This document shows positions 38,016 to 49,159 of a DNA stretch of 64,000 nucleotides, piece by piece. The stretch comes from Mycteria americana (Eukaryota; Chordata; Aves; Ciconiiformes; Ciconiidae). Position numbers and translations under genes: made by a program. The notes beneath the pieces are model-generated. The model was not told the DNA's origin. It saw only the letters and a program-made list of their open reading frames with translations, and made no database searches. Position 1 is the first letter of the stretch; each line of letters begins with the position of its first letter. The stretch spans positions 120,676,062 to 120,740,061 of the forward strand of contig NC_134367.1 of NCBI RefSeq assembly GCF_035582795.1. Reading direction: 5' to 3'.

Positions 38016-38384
38016 GTAAACAAAACAATTTGTGCAAACAGTGAGGAAAAAAGACTTGTTTTTTTAAAAATGCCATGTGACTTTGAAAAATGTAAAAACC
38101 CACCAAACCTACTCTGTTGGTACTCTACGCAGTAACAGTCCACAAATAGTCCACTCACGCCACTTACGTAATTGCCTTTAATTTTTCTTGCAGAGTGGAG
38201 CTCAAATCTCTGAGGTTTAATGTTGGCTCTTAAGCAAGACCTATTCTTAGTATCTCTGATGTAGGAAGTTAAAGAGTGACCCCACAAAACAGAAACAGAG
38301 CTGTAGCAACATGAGGCCTGCCTCTGTTAGCTTCTCAGGCCCTCAGTGTGTAATCCCCAGCCAGCACTTGTTGGGTGAACCTCC

Positions 38385-41300
38385 TCAGCACAGGCCCCTA
38401 CCAGCCATGGAAACTGCTCTCTCTTCTTTACCCAGGCTGTAAAAATCAGGCACAGGATGTTCCTCTAGCTGGTCAAATTCATTAAGGCGGAAGTGAGTTG
38501 CCAGTTTGTTTACCATTCTTTTCAGGGTGACAAAGGCTGCAATGACTTGGAAGGTGAGGAAGAGGGCAAAGACAATATGGACTGCTCGCTCCAGTGGCTG
38601 AATTTTCAGACCTTCATTAAATAGCAAGAAGAGAACTATAGGCAACTGCAGGAGGAGACTCAAGAGCCAAAACCCAGCCAGCTCAGGGACCTATAATAGG
38701 GAGACATCACCTATTAACTGGCAGTTGGAGATTAAAAAACACAAAACTTTGTGGAAAAAACATCTTTTTTTTTTTAATCTTCCAAAAGCCACCACATAAT
38801 GTAAAATGGCAAAAGTGAGGTAATGTTTCCATATACTGTGTTTTTAACTGTACTTATTTCTTCTGACAAAACAGTTTTGGGGAGCAAGAGGGCTCTCTTC
38901 TAAGGGAAAACTTCTTGGAATGCACAAAAGTAAGTGGAAGCTGATGCCAAGGGAATAGAAGATGCAGACTGTAACTTAGAGAAATAACCATCTCCTCAAC
39001 TTAAATCTGTTAGATGAACTGGTAGACTATTTTATTTATGTTCAACTCCAAAAAAACTCTCCTGCACAAATTAATATGTACATGCAGTAACCTACCTTTT
39101 CTTGCAGATTGCCCATGTACCCCAGGTAGAGTCGAATGACCTCTATTAGAGAGGCTAGGATCATGATTGTGACCAGGATGAACTTGTAGTAATCTGACAA
39201 GACCGGATACTAGGGGGAAGAAGAGAGTAAAAGCTTCTGCTGTGCTGTTTCATAACATGCTGTTTGTGACTAAATGAAGACACTGTATGCTACTGTAAGT
39301 TGACAGTGCTGTACTGGCTTTCAAATACTCTCGAACCTCCTGTTTCAAGGAATTCCCAAATAAACCTAATAGAGCTCACTGGAGTTAGAGGTTATCTCAG
39401 TACTAGGAGGTGTTTGATCAGAAACATATTACATTTGCAAACCATCACTTTCCTTCAGGACTCACCTTCAGATGGAGCATGACAACTGTGCTGAGCCACC
39501 AAAATGGGAAAAAATAAACGTTGAAATAGAGGGACATCTGCAGTGGTAAACTGGAAACTATTTCATTATCTGTAGATAGAGAGAAATCTTTATCACTCTT
39601 AGTTTGTTCCATACTTCCCTTCCATAAATACAACAGAAAGATACTGCTCCATCTTAGCTTCAAGCAGGGCATTAACACTCTTCCCAGTCAAATTAAATGT
39701 TAAGAAAAATATTTTTACATATCCAGAGGACAACCTCTACCCTATCTGGAGTTACACCACTTCCTGGAATTCAATGCAACTTTTAGTTCACAGGATACAG
39801 AATTTTTATCACTTAGTCATGTATTCAAGTTGAGTGTCTGACTGTTGATTACCTATAGCTTATGGCTTACTCCACAATCTGACCGATAGGCTTAGCTCAA
39901 GTGGTGCTGTACACTGACATTGCAGAAAGAGTTAGAGGTTATTTCATTGCTGTTTCAAAGAGAACGGTGAAAGCTTAAATGAGTACATACTAGATTATTG
40001 TTATTTTGTAGGTGATCCTCCTGGGTAAGGACTTGCTGCTAGAGGGCAGGTTTGCATTGCACACTCTTCATTTTCAGTCTTTATTTAAATAGACATTTGA
40101 ATGGAAGCGATGTTCCATCCAGTACAAGAAGCCAGTAATTCTTCTAGTTCTTAAGAGCTAACAATTTCAAATATGTGTCAAACTAAAACTTATCCTTTGA
40201 AGTTTGGAGAGAACAAAATGCGTTCATACAATGTAGAGAAAGGCAAATATTGAACTCTAACATGCAGGCTGTAAATTCTATATTTAGGATTTAATGATAG
40301 ATTTTACAAGATTAGACTTAAAACAAGGAAAAATTTAAAACGGCATTCTAAGGGAATAATTCATTTTTAATGGGTGAAGTTTTATTGCCCTATTCTAGTT
40401 AACTGATATTGCATCCATTTTACTTCAATTACCAACAGTCTCCTTTCTCATGTTTTCCCCAACTGAAGTTTGTAGGCACATCTTCACTTGGTACTACCTG
40501 AGTAAGTTTAGAAAGTATTCATTGTGACCTGCTGATTTGTATTCAAGTCCTGTGCCCCTGTCTGTCACCATGGTGATATTCGATTGAAAATTAGTCTAAA
40601 CAGTCACATTGTCTCATTTCCAGTCTCAGAACCACCTCTTCTGACATTGCCTTCTCTTTCCGTATCTTCCAACCATTCCCATACCTGTCTCTGTTCCATC
40701 TCAGTCTGGCATCCCTGTTTCCAGTCCAGCCACATGGAGCCTGGTACAGTCTGTTCCAGAAGTCTTTACGCCAGTTGCAGAAGTATTCATGGTAGCTACT
40801 AGACTAGGTTGGAAGGGAGGAGGATTTGGGAACAAAACTGGGACAGACCTTAAGGGTAGGGTGTGAGGGGCAGGGATTTGTTATACTGAAATAGAAGGTA
40901 CAAGACAACCTATATGTATTTTTTTTTAATAATCCTATTTTTAAGCATCAAGACTTTCTCACATCTGCAAAGGAATGAAAATCTATAGGTATCTCAAAAC
41001 AGTTTCACTATCTACCTAAAATTGTCACAGCTGTGCTAATGAATGAAGCTCTTAAATACCAGGAGGACTTTGGAGCGCACCAAGATACAATTCTAAAAGA
41101 TACAATTCACTGTTTTATCTTTCAAAAAAATTCCATGACTATGCAATTACAAGTAACTATGTTTCTGTCCTATATGTATTGGATGAAAATGTAATGGTTC
41201 ATGGCCATATTACTTAAAAACAGAGAAGCCAACAGCTCTAATTTCCATTGTGATGATGAGAATGTTTTAGGTATGTTAAAGGTTTCATTGATGTAGCACA

Positions 41301-42971
41301 AATGAATGTAGTACAAATGAATCATTGATTCATTTGTAGTTGACAGTGCTGTATTGGCTTTCAAATATTCTCGAACCTCCTGTTTCAAGGAATTCCCAAA
41401 TAAACCTAATAGAGCTCACTGGAGTTACAAATACAAATGAACCATTGATTCATTTGTAACTTCTGCTCAAGTTTTAAACCAGTGGTTTTTTATGAATGTT
41501 TAGCAATGTAAGCCAATTCTAATTCATCTTTCTATCTCTAAATCAAACTAATGCTTATTTTCTGTGATTGCTAAAATTCATGGAAATGCCGGACAGTATT
41601 GCGATGGCCAATTCTTTGATGCTAGGGCAACTCACTAAGATATGTACATGTAAACTTAATTTTTGAAATCTGATCTCCAAGAAGTTAATGGTACATTTAC
41701 AATTGGTTTCAATGGGTTGGATATTCACATAGGAGTTTTCATGATGGGAAATGGAAAAGAAATTACTAAAAATAGAAGCTATTCCTGGAGTTAAGAAAAT
41801 ATTTCAGTGTTGTCTGATAAATGAAATGAGGAATTAGTAAGCGTTAGCAGCGTAACTACACTGGCATAACTACACAAAGAAAATGAGAACTATCTTGAAA
41901 TATGAATGACTTTTTGATTAATTTTATCAGCTTGGAATGGATTTATAAGTTGAAATTCACATGCTAACTTCCATGAATATAACCTCTCTATGTAGACAGA
42001 CTATGTTTATTTTCATGGCTTCCGTCACTCCAAAGGTATGAAAAGAGGGCATGTTAGCCTGCAGGTTTCACTGGAGATATGATGAAGGAACAGTTATCAG
42101 TCCTTATGAGAGACTTGGAAGAAGTAAGAGAAAGCTGGCATACGGTGAGTTTGAGCTTTTGCTGCCTAACTCTAGCTTGGCACACCTCTTCATGCTTTAA
42201 TCATCTGGTGCCCTAACTGTGCAGGACTGGTGAGCTTAAAGCAATAGCTCAGGTCTTTTATTTGTTCTGTGTTCTCCCTAAATCATTTATACTTTTTATT
42301 TTGGCACAGGCAGAGTAACAACGAATTTTATCTGCAATATTTTACACAAACTTGCTTACTAAGTTGTAAAGGCAGCTAGAGAGCTCCATAGAGGCAGCTC
42401 CATACCTGCTTTTAAATCGGACTTTTCCCCGTTTAATATTTTAAGCGCAAAGGAGGCCTGTCTTAGGCCTGCAGCATGCGAGGCGTAGGGCGACAGAGCA
42501 GCAGCATGACTGACAGTGAAACCTGACCTCATCTAAAAGGCATCTCAGCTTTTCAGCGCTGGGCTAGCACCCGTGTCGCCTGCTCCCGGGCTCTTCCCCT
42601 TCAGCTGGGGGAGAGCGACGGGACTCTGGGGCCGGCACCTCTGCCTTCCTCCCCGAGGACGGCGGGAGGCACGGCTGTGCCCGGGGGGAACGGGGAGCCG
42701 GCCGAGGCCGCTCCGCTGCCGGAGGGAACACAGCCGTCAGCGCGAGGCCCCGCCCCAACGGCCGCCACGTGACGGTTGGCGGCGCCGCCATCTTCATGCC
42801 CGGGAAGCTCTCCCCGCCCCAGCCGCACCCGCCGCCATTTTTGTTGCTGGCGAGCCGCTGCGCTTTACCTGCGCGGTTGCCCGGGTACTGCGGGCCGGTG
42901 CGGTGGCTGTCGGTGAAGACGGTGCGGCTGAAGAAGCCCAGCCGCCGCCTCAGGGGCTCGGGCAGCGACAT
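38385..42971 (-). CDS. TMEM17: transmembrane protein 17, ciliary transition-zone protein
   Basis: Four exons on the minus strand join in phase: 42869-42971, 39466-39569, 39096-39209 and 38385-38690 (627 nt, 208 residues plus stop). Donors are GTAAAG, GTGAGT and GTAGGT, and acceptors end CTACAG, CCCTAG and TTATAG. The protein starts MSLPEPLRRRLGFFSRTVF and matches what I know of vertebrate TMEM17 along most of its length (VSSL.LQMSLYFN, DYYKFI, IRLYLGY.GNLQEKVPELAG, LPLFLLFNEGL-like). Four hydrophobic helices lie at about 44-66, 79-101, 110-134 and 141-165. TMEM17 works in the MKS module of the ciliary transition zone, which gates membrane protein entry to the cilium. That role is known from the family, not seen here. 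The C-terminal tail after FRLNEFDQL differs from the human tail and makes the protein about ten residues longer. Confidence 0.95.
39298..39387. repeat. 90-bp segment, source copy in TMEM17 intron 2
   Basis: This stretch is 97.8 percent identical (two differences in 90) to 41338-41427, in direct orientation exactly 2040 bp away. It starts AGTTGACAGTGCTG and ends CACTGGAGTTA. This copy has no flanking direct repeats, so it is the likely source. Confidence 0.95.
41312..41459. repeat. inserted 90-bp copy flanked by 27-bp direct repeats, TMEM17 intron 1
   Basis: The second 90-bp copy (41338-41427) is flanked by two near-identical copies of a 27-bp sequence, 41312-41338 and 41432-41458, that differ at one base. 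Each flank is itself nearly palindromic (AATGAATCATTGATTCATT). Both differences from the source copy read C there and T here (39314/41354 and 39328/41368). The structure looks like an insertion of a copied genomic segment with a target duplication. Confidence 0.9.
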
Positions 42972-43180
42972 GCTGCGGCGCCGCGGCCCGCCGTTGCTGT
43001 GGCGACGGGGCGGGGGCGCGCAGGCGCGGTGGGGAGGCGGGGGCGCCGCCGGTTTCCCGCCCGCTGCGGGCTGGGCTGTTTGCTCCCTCAGGGGGTGTGG
43101 GACGGGACGAGGTGGGAGGCGAGGCCTCTGCCGGCGCTGGGGAGAGGAGGGGGGTGCTTCTGCCCTGGCGACAGCGTTAT
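42560..43180. promoter_or_regulatory. CpG-island promoter of TMEM17
   Basis: G+C and CpG content jump sharply here compared with the AT-rich DNA on both sides. The island covers TMEM17 exon 1 and the start of its first intron. It includes Sp1-type GGGGCGGGG at about 43006-43015, an E-box CACGTGAC near 42766 and two YY1-type words (GCCGCCATCTT near 42785, CCGCCATTTT near 42832). No TATA box is evident. The long open frames on both strands inside it are a by-product of the GC-rich sequence. Confidence 0.85.
42993..43006. promoter_or_regulatory. RFX X-box in the TMEM17 promoter
   Basis: GTTGCTGTGGCGAC fits the X-box pattern bound by RFX factors (two half-sites GTTGCY and RGYRAC separated by two bases). 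It lies 22-35 bases before the TMEM17 start codon. X-boxes near the start site are a known mark of ciliary genes. Confidence 0.65.
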
Positions 43181-43199
43181 AGTGGAGCTTTCTGGGAGA

Positions 43200-46100
43200 G
43201 ATACCAAGTCCAGAAATATATGATTACTGGTATGATGTAAAAGCGTGTTTATTTGTGCTATGCGTGTGAGAACAGTCACTGTTGCCTCGGTGTGCACTTA
43301 AACACACAAGAACGAGCTTTCCTGGTTACTTATGTATGTGTGTGTGCACGGAGAACTCTTTTCCTTGTCACGGTCACTGCAATTGTGGTCCTTTCTTGCC
43401 TGTTCAGGACCGTCCGTCATCCCTGGAAAATTAAAAAAGCAGTGCTCAGCAGGATGGTCACCTCGAGCCATTCACGGCACAGTCAGCAGTAAGCCCAGCG
43501 TGCAAGAGTTGCCCAAAACAGCATCCTTTTGCCTCAGAGATGCTGGTGTGTGCAAGCCCTGAGCATCTTCCCTCAGCTCCTACATCATTTTAGTTCCTTT
43601 CTAATCAGTTGGAGTAGATTTTTTCTAGTCTGTTAGGGCAGGGTTTGGGTTTTTCTGAAAAGGTAATTATGAAAGCAGGTCCAAGGAAAGCAGTTGCAGG
43701 TCTGCTCTGCTTCTATCAGGATAAATCCAGGGGAGTGATGGTGCTTGGTGATGGCTACAGAGAGGGACGAGTAAAATAAAGATAGATATTGACAGAGCTA
43801 TTTTATTACTTAAGGTGAATACGAATGAACCTTGTTTTATGGTAGGTACAGATATAGCTGAAGTAGAAAACACCTTTTCCTCAAGAAAGCCTGTCTGTGT
43901 CACTGTTGAGTTAAAAGCAGCGGTGAGATCAACGCAGCCTTTTTATTCTAGCTAGCATTTGTCCCTTATAGGAGGCCCTCGTAGCATTATGAAAAGTTAA
44001 TAATGTAAAAACAAGTTCTGCTTGGTTTTCTTTTATTTGGAAAATGTAGTCCCCCTAAAAATGAGGTAATCTGTTCACCAGGTTTTCCAGTCTCCTTAGG
44101 GCCCGATTCCTTCAGAGGAGAAAGGATGCCGTCTAAAGTGCGCAGGAAATTATTTTCTGCATGACCAGAATGAAAGAGCAGCTTGTGCCTTTTACTATGA
44201 GAACTGATAACATTTGTGATTTTACTGTACCTAATACAACACATCAACTCTCTTTTCCTGCCTCCCCTCCTCTCCCAAAATAATATTTAGCTACTTCCCT
44301 GGGTGATCATTCTCTAGTATGACTTTCCGAACTCAATTAGCTCTGACTAAATTATTTGAAGCCTAGTTTAAATTTAATTTCATTCTGTCCCACGGGGAGA
44401 ACTACAGAGGAAGGTGGCTAAACAAGCAGGAGTTCTGGGAAATCCATTTGGCTTTTGAGCTGATGAATGATGTGGTATTGACAAAAGAACTTCTCTAAAC
44501 ATGGGTATGCCAGCAGGAATCTGCATTAAAAAACCCTGAAGACCTTCAGAAGAAATGAAGAGGAAATTATTTTTAAATAATGGCAGCAGATTGGAAGGGA
44601 GAAGAAATTAAAGATATCCCAGAATTTCAAGGAATGCTGTGCATGTCCCCTTAGAGGCAGGGAGGACAGTGGGCTTTGCTGTGTAAGTGCTCCTAGAAAA
44701 TAAAGGTTTCAACGCAGGTGAGGGTTATCCTTATTTTACAGATAAGACAAAACAACAAAAGTTGAATCCTGTGAAATGCTGTTTGCAGTTTGTGTTGAAA
44801 CCTACAGAAAAAGGCATGTAATTCAGCACATCCTGGACATAAGCAGACAGGTAAGTTGTCCAGTGAAAAATACTCCTTATAAAGTATCAAAACATAAGGT
44901 AAAAGAAAAGAGGTGATGTAGCTTTTGTCATACACAATGTGTCTGTACAGCAGTGACCACAGCTCAGCAATGCTACCTGGTTTACCTTTGAACCCCATAG
45001 CTCAGGCTTGCTGGCAGGACAGCTCTACAAGCAGATAACTTAGTAAAGGTAAAAAGAGTATTTTTCAGCTTTTTTGACCTGACTCTATCTTGAACTGTGA
45101 GGCTTCCCCCATAATCAGCATAGTGACTGTGATGCCTGTGCTAACTAGCCTGTTTGGGGGTAAAGCAATACAAGCTGCAGTCATAGACATACACGTTGTG
45201 TTGTGTCCTAGCCAGACATGGACCCCAAAGCTCTGAGCTGTGAAGGCACTACAGCTATACTGCAGTTTCAAAGATAAAAATCTGGGAGTGGATGCCTGCT
45301 AATTGGCTAACTACCTAATAAATAACAGAAGAGTTTAAAGATCACTTTTATATTTGAGGAAACATTATGGAAAACAGCATTAATGTTAGGTAGGTTTCTG
45401 AACTTTAAAAAGTGCAATCTATATTTGTCATCTTGCCAATTGCCAGTAGGTGCTAGAAATTTATTTCCTGCCAGGCTCAACAACTGTAATGGTGACTTTT
45501 GCACTATCTACAGATCTCACCATAAAGTTCTCTGCTATACACAGTGGCAAGATGATGAATCTGCGCAAGATTTCCAAAGAGATTGTCTGAAACCTAGTTT
45601 TACTGTTGTTGCCTTAGTCCTGATGTGGTTAACACCCTTTAAATTAGGGGAACACTAGTCCTATACTCTCAGCTAATTAGACACAAGGAACAGGTTTATA
45701 TGAATTAAAAGTATGGCAGGGTTTTTATTAAGTCATATTCATGGAAATCTCAGTTTTTTTCATAGTATAAGCTGGTGGCCTGTAAAAGTTCAGCCTTTAA
45801 GGATTTTCCTTACGATTACTTTTTCAGAATGGAAGAACTTTCTCTGAACTGCACAATGTTATTCCTTTTCCTGATGCCAGTGGCTTCAAGCAGGGGCCCT
45901 GATCTCCCAAACTCTAATTTTCTTATGTTCCCCAATTCTGAAAACCTGTCAAGCATACAGTCAGGTATCCTGCCAGCGGCTCTGCGGCAGTCAGTGGGAC
46001 TTCGCAAAATTAGGCTCTGCTCATTCAAAAACTGTGAAGCAATCCAGCTTAGCAGTCAGTGAAGTGTAAAACTGAGTAGTAGGTAAAGGAAAGGCTGGTG

Positions 46101-48044
46101 GAATGCAGACACCACAAGAAATGCATGGATTTGCCATGTAAACTCAATTTCCAGACTCAAGGTGTGAATCTGTGATATTTGGCAGCCTTACATTTTCAGC
46201 AGATGGCCAAGCATCCTACACATCCCTGTGAAATAAAATTGTGCACACTTTTGTTTAATATTTTTGTCTACGCAGATGCTTAAATATTCCCTGAAGATGG
46301 AAGATATACTCTTTGCTTTTACTAATTCTGTTTAATTTTCTTTAGACTAAGGCATACATTTTTTTGTCAATTTAATGAAGAGAAATCTTCTGATTTTTCT
46401 CTAGGGAGGGTTGGAGAGTACCTACTCCAGTTTCAAGCAGAAGAAAACCTTAAAACTTCAAGGATCAGAACACCAGGGCATCTTCATTGACAAGTTAGAG
46501 TTTCGTGTAACAGAAGGATATAAATCTGTGCCATAAGGAGTGGAAGGAAAAACATTTAACTGTTATGTGACTGTAACAGTTGTGATGACCATCTGTATAA
46601 ATAGTGTAAGTGTCCAGCTTTTGTGATGAAACTGTATTTGGCCTTTTCCTTTTTTAATGGAAAGGCATTTCATTACTGAATTTCTTTGTGTCTATCCACA
46701 TATGAATGGTTAAGATGGAAATAACCAGATTTGCAATTCTCTGTGCTCGAAATAAGCTACTGAAATGTGAAACTGGAAGAAATAAGCCCATAATTGCGTA
46801 GCATATTAAATGACTGTTTTATTTCTTTCCACACATGCTAGCTATAAATAAAACAAAAGCCTCTGAAAATCTGCCTGAAAGCTTTAAATCAGAGGAATAT
46901 TGGATCTTTGTGTATCCACAGTAAGTCCAACTAAGTTGGTAGACACTGGCTTGGCTCCCAGACCGAAGCTCCTGGGGCTCTCTGGCAGCAGCACTAAGCC
47001 ATAAACACCAGATGCAGTATATCTAACGAAATTAAATATCAGCAATTTTTTACAGTTGGCATTTCAGAAACACAGAGTTCATTTAAATGGTGCCAGTGGT
47101 TTATCTTTGCACCTGAATCGCAATTGCTGTATTTCTGAATGTGCTGGTGTGGAATCTCACAAATGCTATTTTCCCTGGCATGCCTGTGCTGCTGTCCTTT
47201 ATGTAGCCATAAGTGTGCAAGCAACAGAAATTGCTCTCCTCTTTGCTTGTCCCTTAATACCTGCCCAGTGTTTTAGCAGAAGCACTGTAAAACATGTAAA
47301 AAGTGCTGGTGAGCCAAGGTATGTGCAGGCATGCAGAGTACAGGCTTGCTTTCTCCTGATGTCCTCAGAATGAAGTGACAGATTGGGAGTTTTAACAAAT
47401 TACAAATGCCATGAAGACTCTAATGTGTGTATTCGAAAAGATCATGTTATTAGCTGTGCTAGTGTCTGCCAGAGCAATTTCACAGCTGTGCTCCTGGCTT
47501 GCAGTACCCCAGGGCGATCTTTTCTCTGTGTCACTTGTACACTGGTCCCTGGTGTTCATTTAACACCTACGAGGTATTTGTGTCTGGTAAACAATAATTG
47601 TTGTGGATGAGACTTCTCCCAGGCCACTGTTTCAAGTATTACATATCACTGCAGTCATTCCATGCATTCAATATATTTTGGCTATTTTAGTCTTAAGCAT
47701 AAAGCCAGCAGCAAAAAACCAAAGGGGTATTACTTGCTCCCATGGATTGATTTTCTTCTTGCTGTACTTGGCATTTAGCTAGAACCACTCCCTAGCTTGT
47801 TTTACTTTGTTGATTTGTAGTTTTGTCAAGCATGTTGGGAAACTCTGAAAGCTAGTATGGCTATTAAACAAGTTTTAACATTTGTGTTGCAAAAGTACTC
47901 AAAATTTTTGTGATACACAAGGAGGTTACTATTGAATGGATGGATTTTGAGCCAGATTCTCAATTCTGTGAAGATCCTTGACATGCCCTTAAAAGACTCT
48001 CTGCATGACCTAGCCAGGGCAGAGAGGCCCCCTACTTTCAAAAG
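43200..48044. other. intergenic, upstream of TMEM17
   Basis: Past the CpG island I see no gene, RNA or mobile element up to the solo LTR. All open frames are short. In mammals EHBP1 lies on this side of TMEM17 and points away from it (from memory), but no EHBP1 exon is recognisable here. Confidence 0.55.
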
Positions 48045-48049
48045 GTGGC

Positions 48050-48613
48050 TGTGCTTGGTTTTGGCTGGGGTAGAGTTAATTTTCTTCACAGTAGCTAGTA
48101 TGGGGCTATGTTTTGGATTTGTGCTGGGAACAGTGTTGATCACACAGGGATGTTTTAGTTACTGCTGAGCAGTACTTACACAGTCAAGGCCTTTTCTGCT
48201 CCTCACACCACCCCACCAGCGAGTAGGCTGGGAGTGCACAAGAAGCAGGGAGGGGACACAGCTGGGACAGCTGGCCCCAACTGACCAAAGGGCTATTCCA
48301 TACCATACGATGTCATGCTCAGCATATAAAGCTGGAGGAAGAAGAAGGAAGGGGGGATGTTCAGAGTCGATGGCATTTTGTCTTCCCAAGGAACCGTTAC
48401 ACGTGATGGAGCCCTGCTTTCCTGGAGATGGCTGAACACCTGCCTGCTGATCGGAAGGAGTGAATGAATTCCTTGCTTTGCTTTGCTTGCGTGCACGGCT
48501 TCTGCTTTACCTATTAAACTGTCTTTATCTCAACCCACGAGTTTTCTCACTTTTACCCTTCTGATGCAAGCGGCTGTGTGGTGTTTAGCTGCCTGCTGGG
48601 TTAAACCGCAACA
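48050..48613 (+). mobile_element. solo LTR of an endogenous retrovirus (ERVL-like class)
   Basis: The 564-bp element starts TGTGCTTGGTTTTGGCTGGG and ends GGGTTAAACCGCAACA. It is flanked by the exact 5-bp direct repeat GTGGC at 48045-48049 and 48614-48618. TATAAA lies at 48325-48330 and ATTAAA at 48513-48518, in the order expected for a promoter and a polyadenylation signal. No internal viral genes are present, so this is a solo LTR left by recombination. Five-base duplications are typical of ERVL-type integrases. Confidence 0.9.
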
Positions 48614-48647
48614 GTGGCTTTGGAATAGCTAGTGAACACCATGTTAT

Positions 48648-48843
48648 GACAGGGTGGAGAGGCACTGGAACAGGTTCCCCAGAGAGGTGGTAGATGTCCC
48701 ATCACTGGAAACATTCAAGGTCAGGCTGCATGGGGCTTTGAGCAACCTCATCTAGTCGAAGATGTCCCTGCTCATTGCAGGGGGGTTGGACTAGATGACC
48801 TTTAAAGGTCCCTTCCAACCCAAAGTTTTCTATGATTCTATGA
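48648..48843 (+). mobile_element. CR1 LINE 3' end fragment (plus strand)
   Basis: The fragment reads GAGGCACTGGAACAGGTTCC, GGCTTTGAGCAACCTCATC and GGTTGGACTAGATGACCTTT, and ends in a TTCTATGATTCTATGATA tail. It starts about 30 bp after the solo LTR and faces the next CR1 fragment tail to tail. Confidence 0.92.
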
Positions 48844-48885
48844 TAATACTGCACACAGGCTGAGCACTTTTTTCATTTGTCTGAT

Positions 48886-49152
48886 CATAGAATCATAGAA
48901 TGCTTTGGGTTGGAAGGGGCCTTTAAAGGAGCACCAAGGATTGCCCTGACCCAGGTGCAGGACCCTGCACTTGGCCTTGTTGAACCTCATGAGGTTCACA
49001 CAGGCCCACTTCTCCAGCTTGTCCAGGTCCCTCTGGATGACATCCCATCCTTCTGGCATGTCAATGGCACCACTCAGCTCGGTGTCATCTGCAAACTTGC
49101 TGAGGGTGCACTCGATCTCGGTGTCAATGTCATTGATGAAAATATGGAACAG
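48886..49152 (-). mobile_element. CR1 LINE fragment with reverse-transcriptase core joined to the 3' end
   Basis: On the minus strand this begins with about 75 codons of CR1 reverse transcriptase, including the catalytic-type FADDTE motif and the conserved stretch [20 protein letters not shown]. It then jumps straight to the last 50 bp of the CR1 3' UTR and the TCTATGATTCTATGA tail. The remaining 3' half of ORF2 is missing, so the copy carries a large internal deletion. The short RT frame has no stop but is not a working enzyme. Confidence 0.88.
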
Positions 49153-49159
49153 ATAATAT

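Noticed and set aside
42573-43223. A 216-codon plus-strand frame over the TMEM17 CpG island, and a 137-codon one beside it
   Set aside because: Both are Arg/Pro/Gly/Ala-rich translations of GC-rich promoter DNA that overlap TMEM17 exon 1 on the other strand. No domain or splice support.
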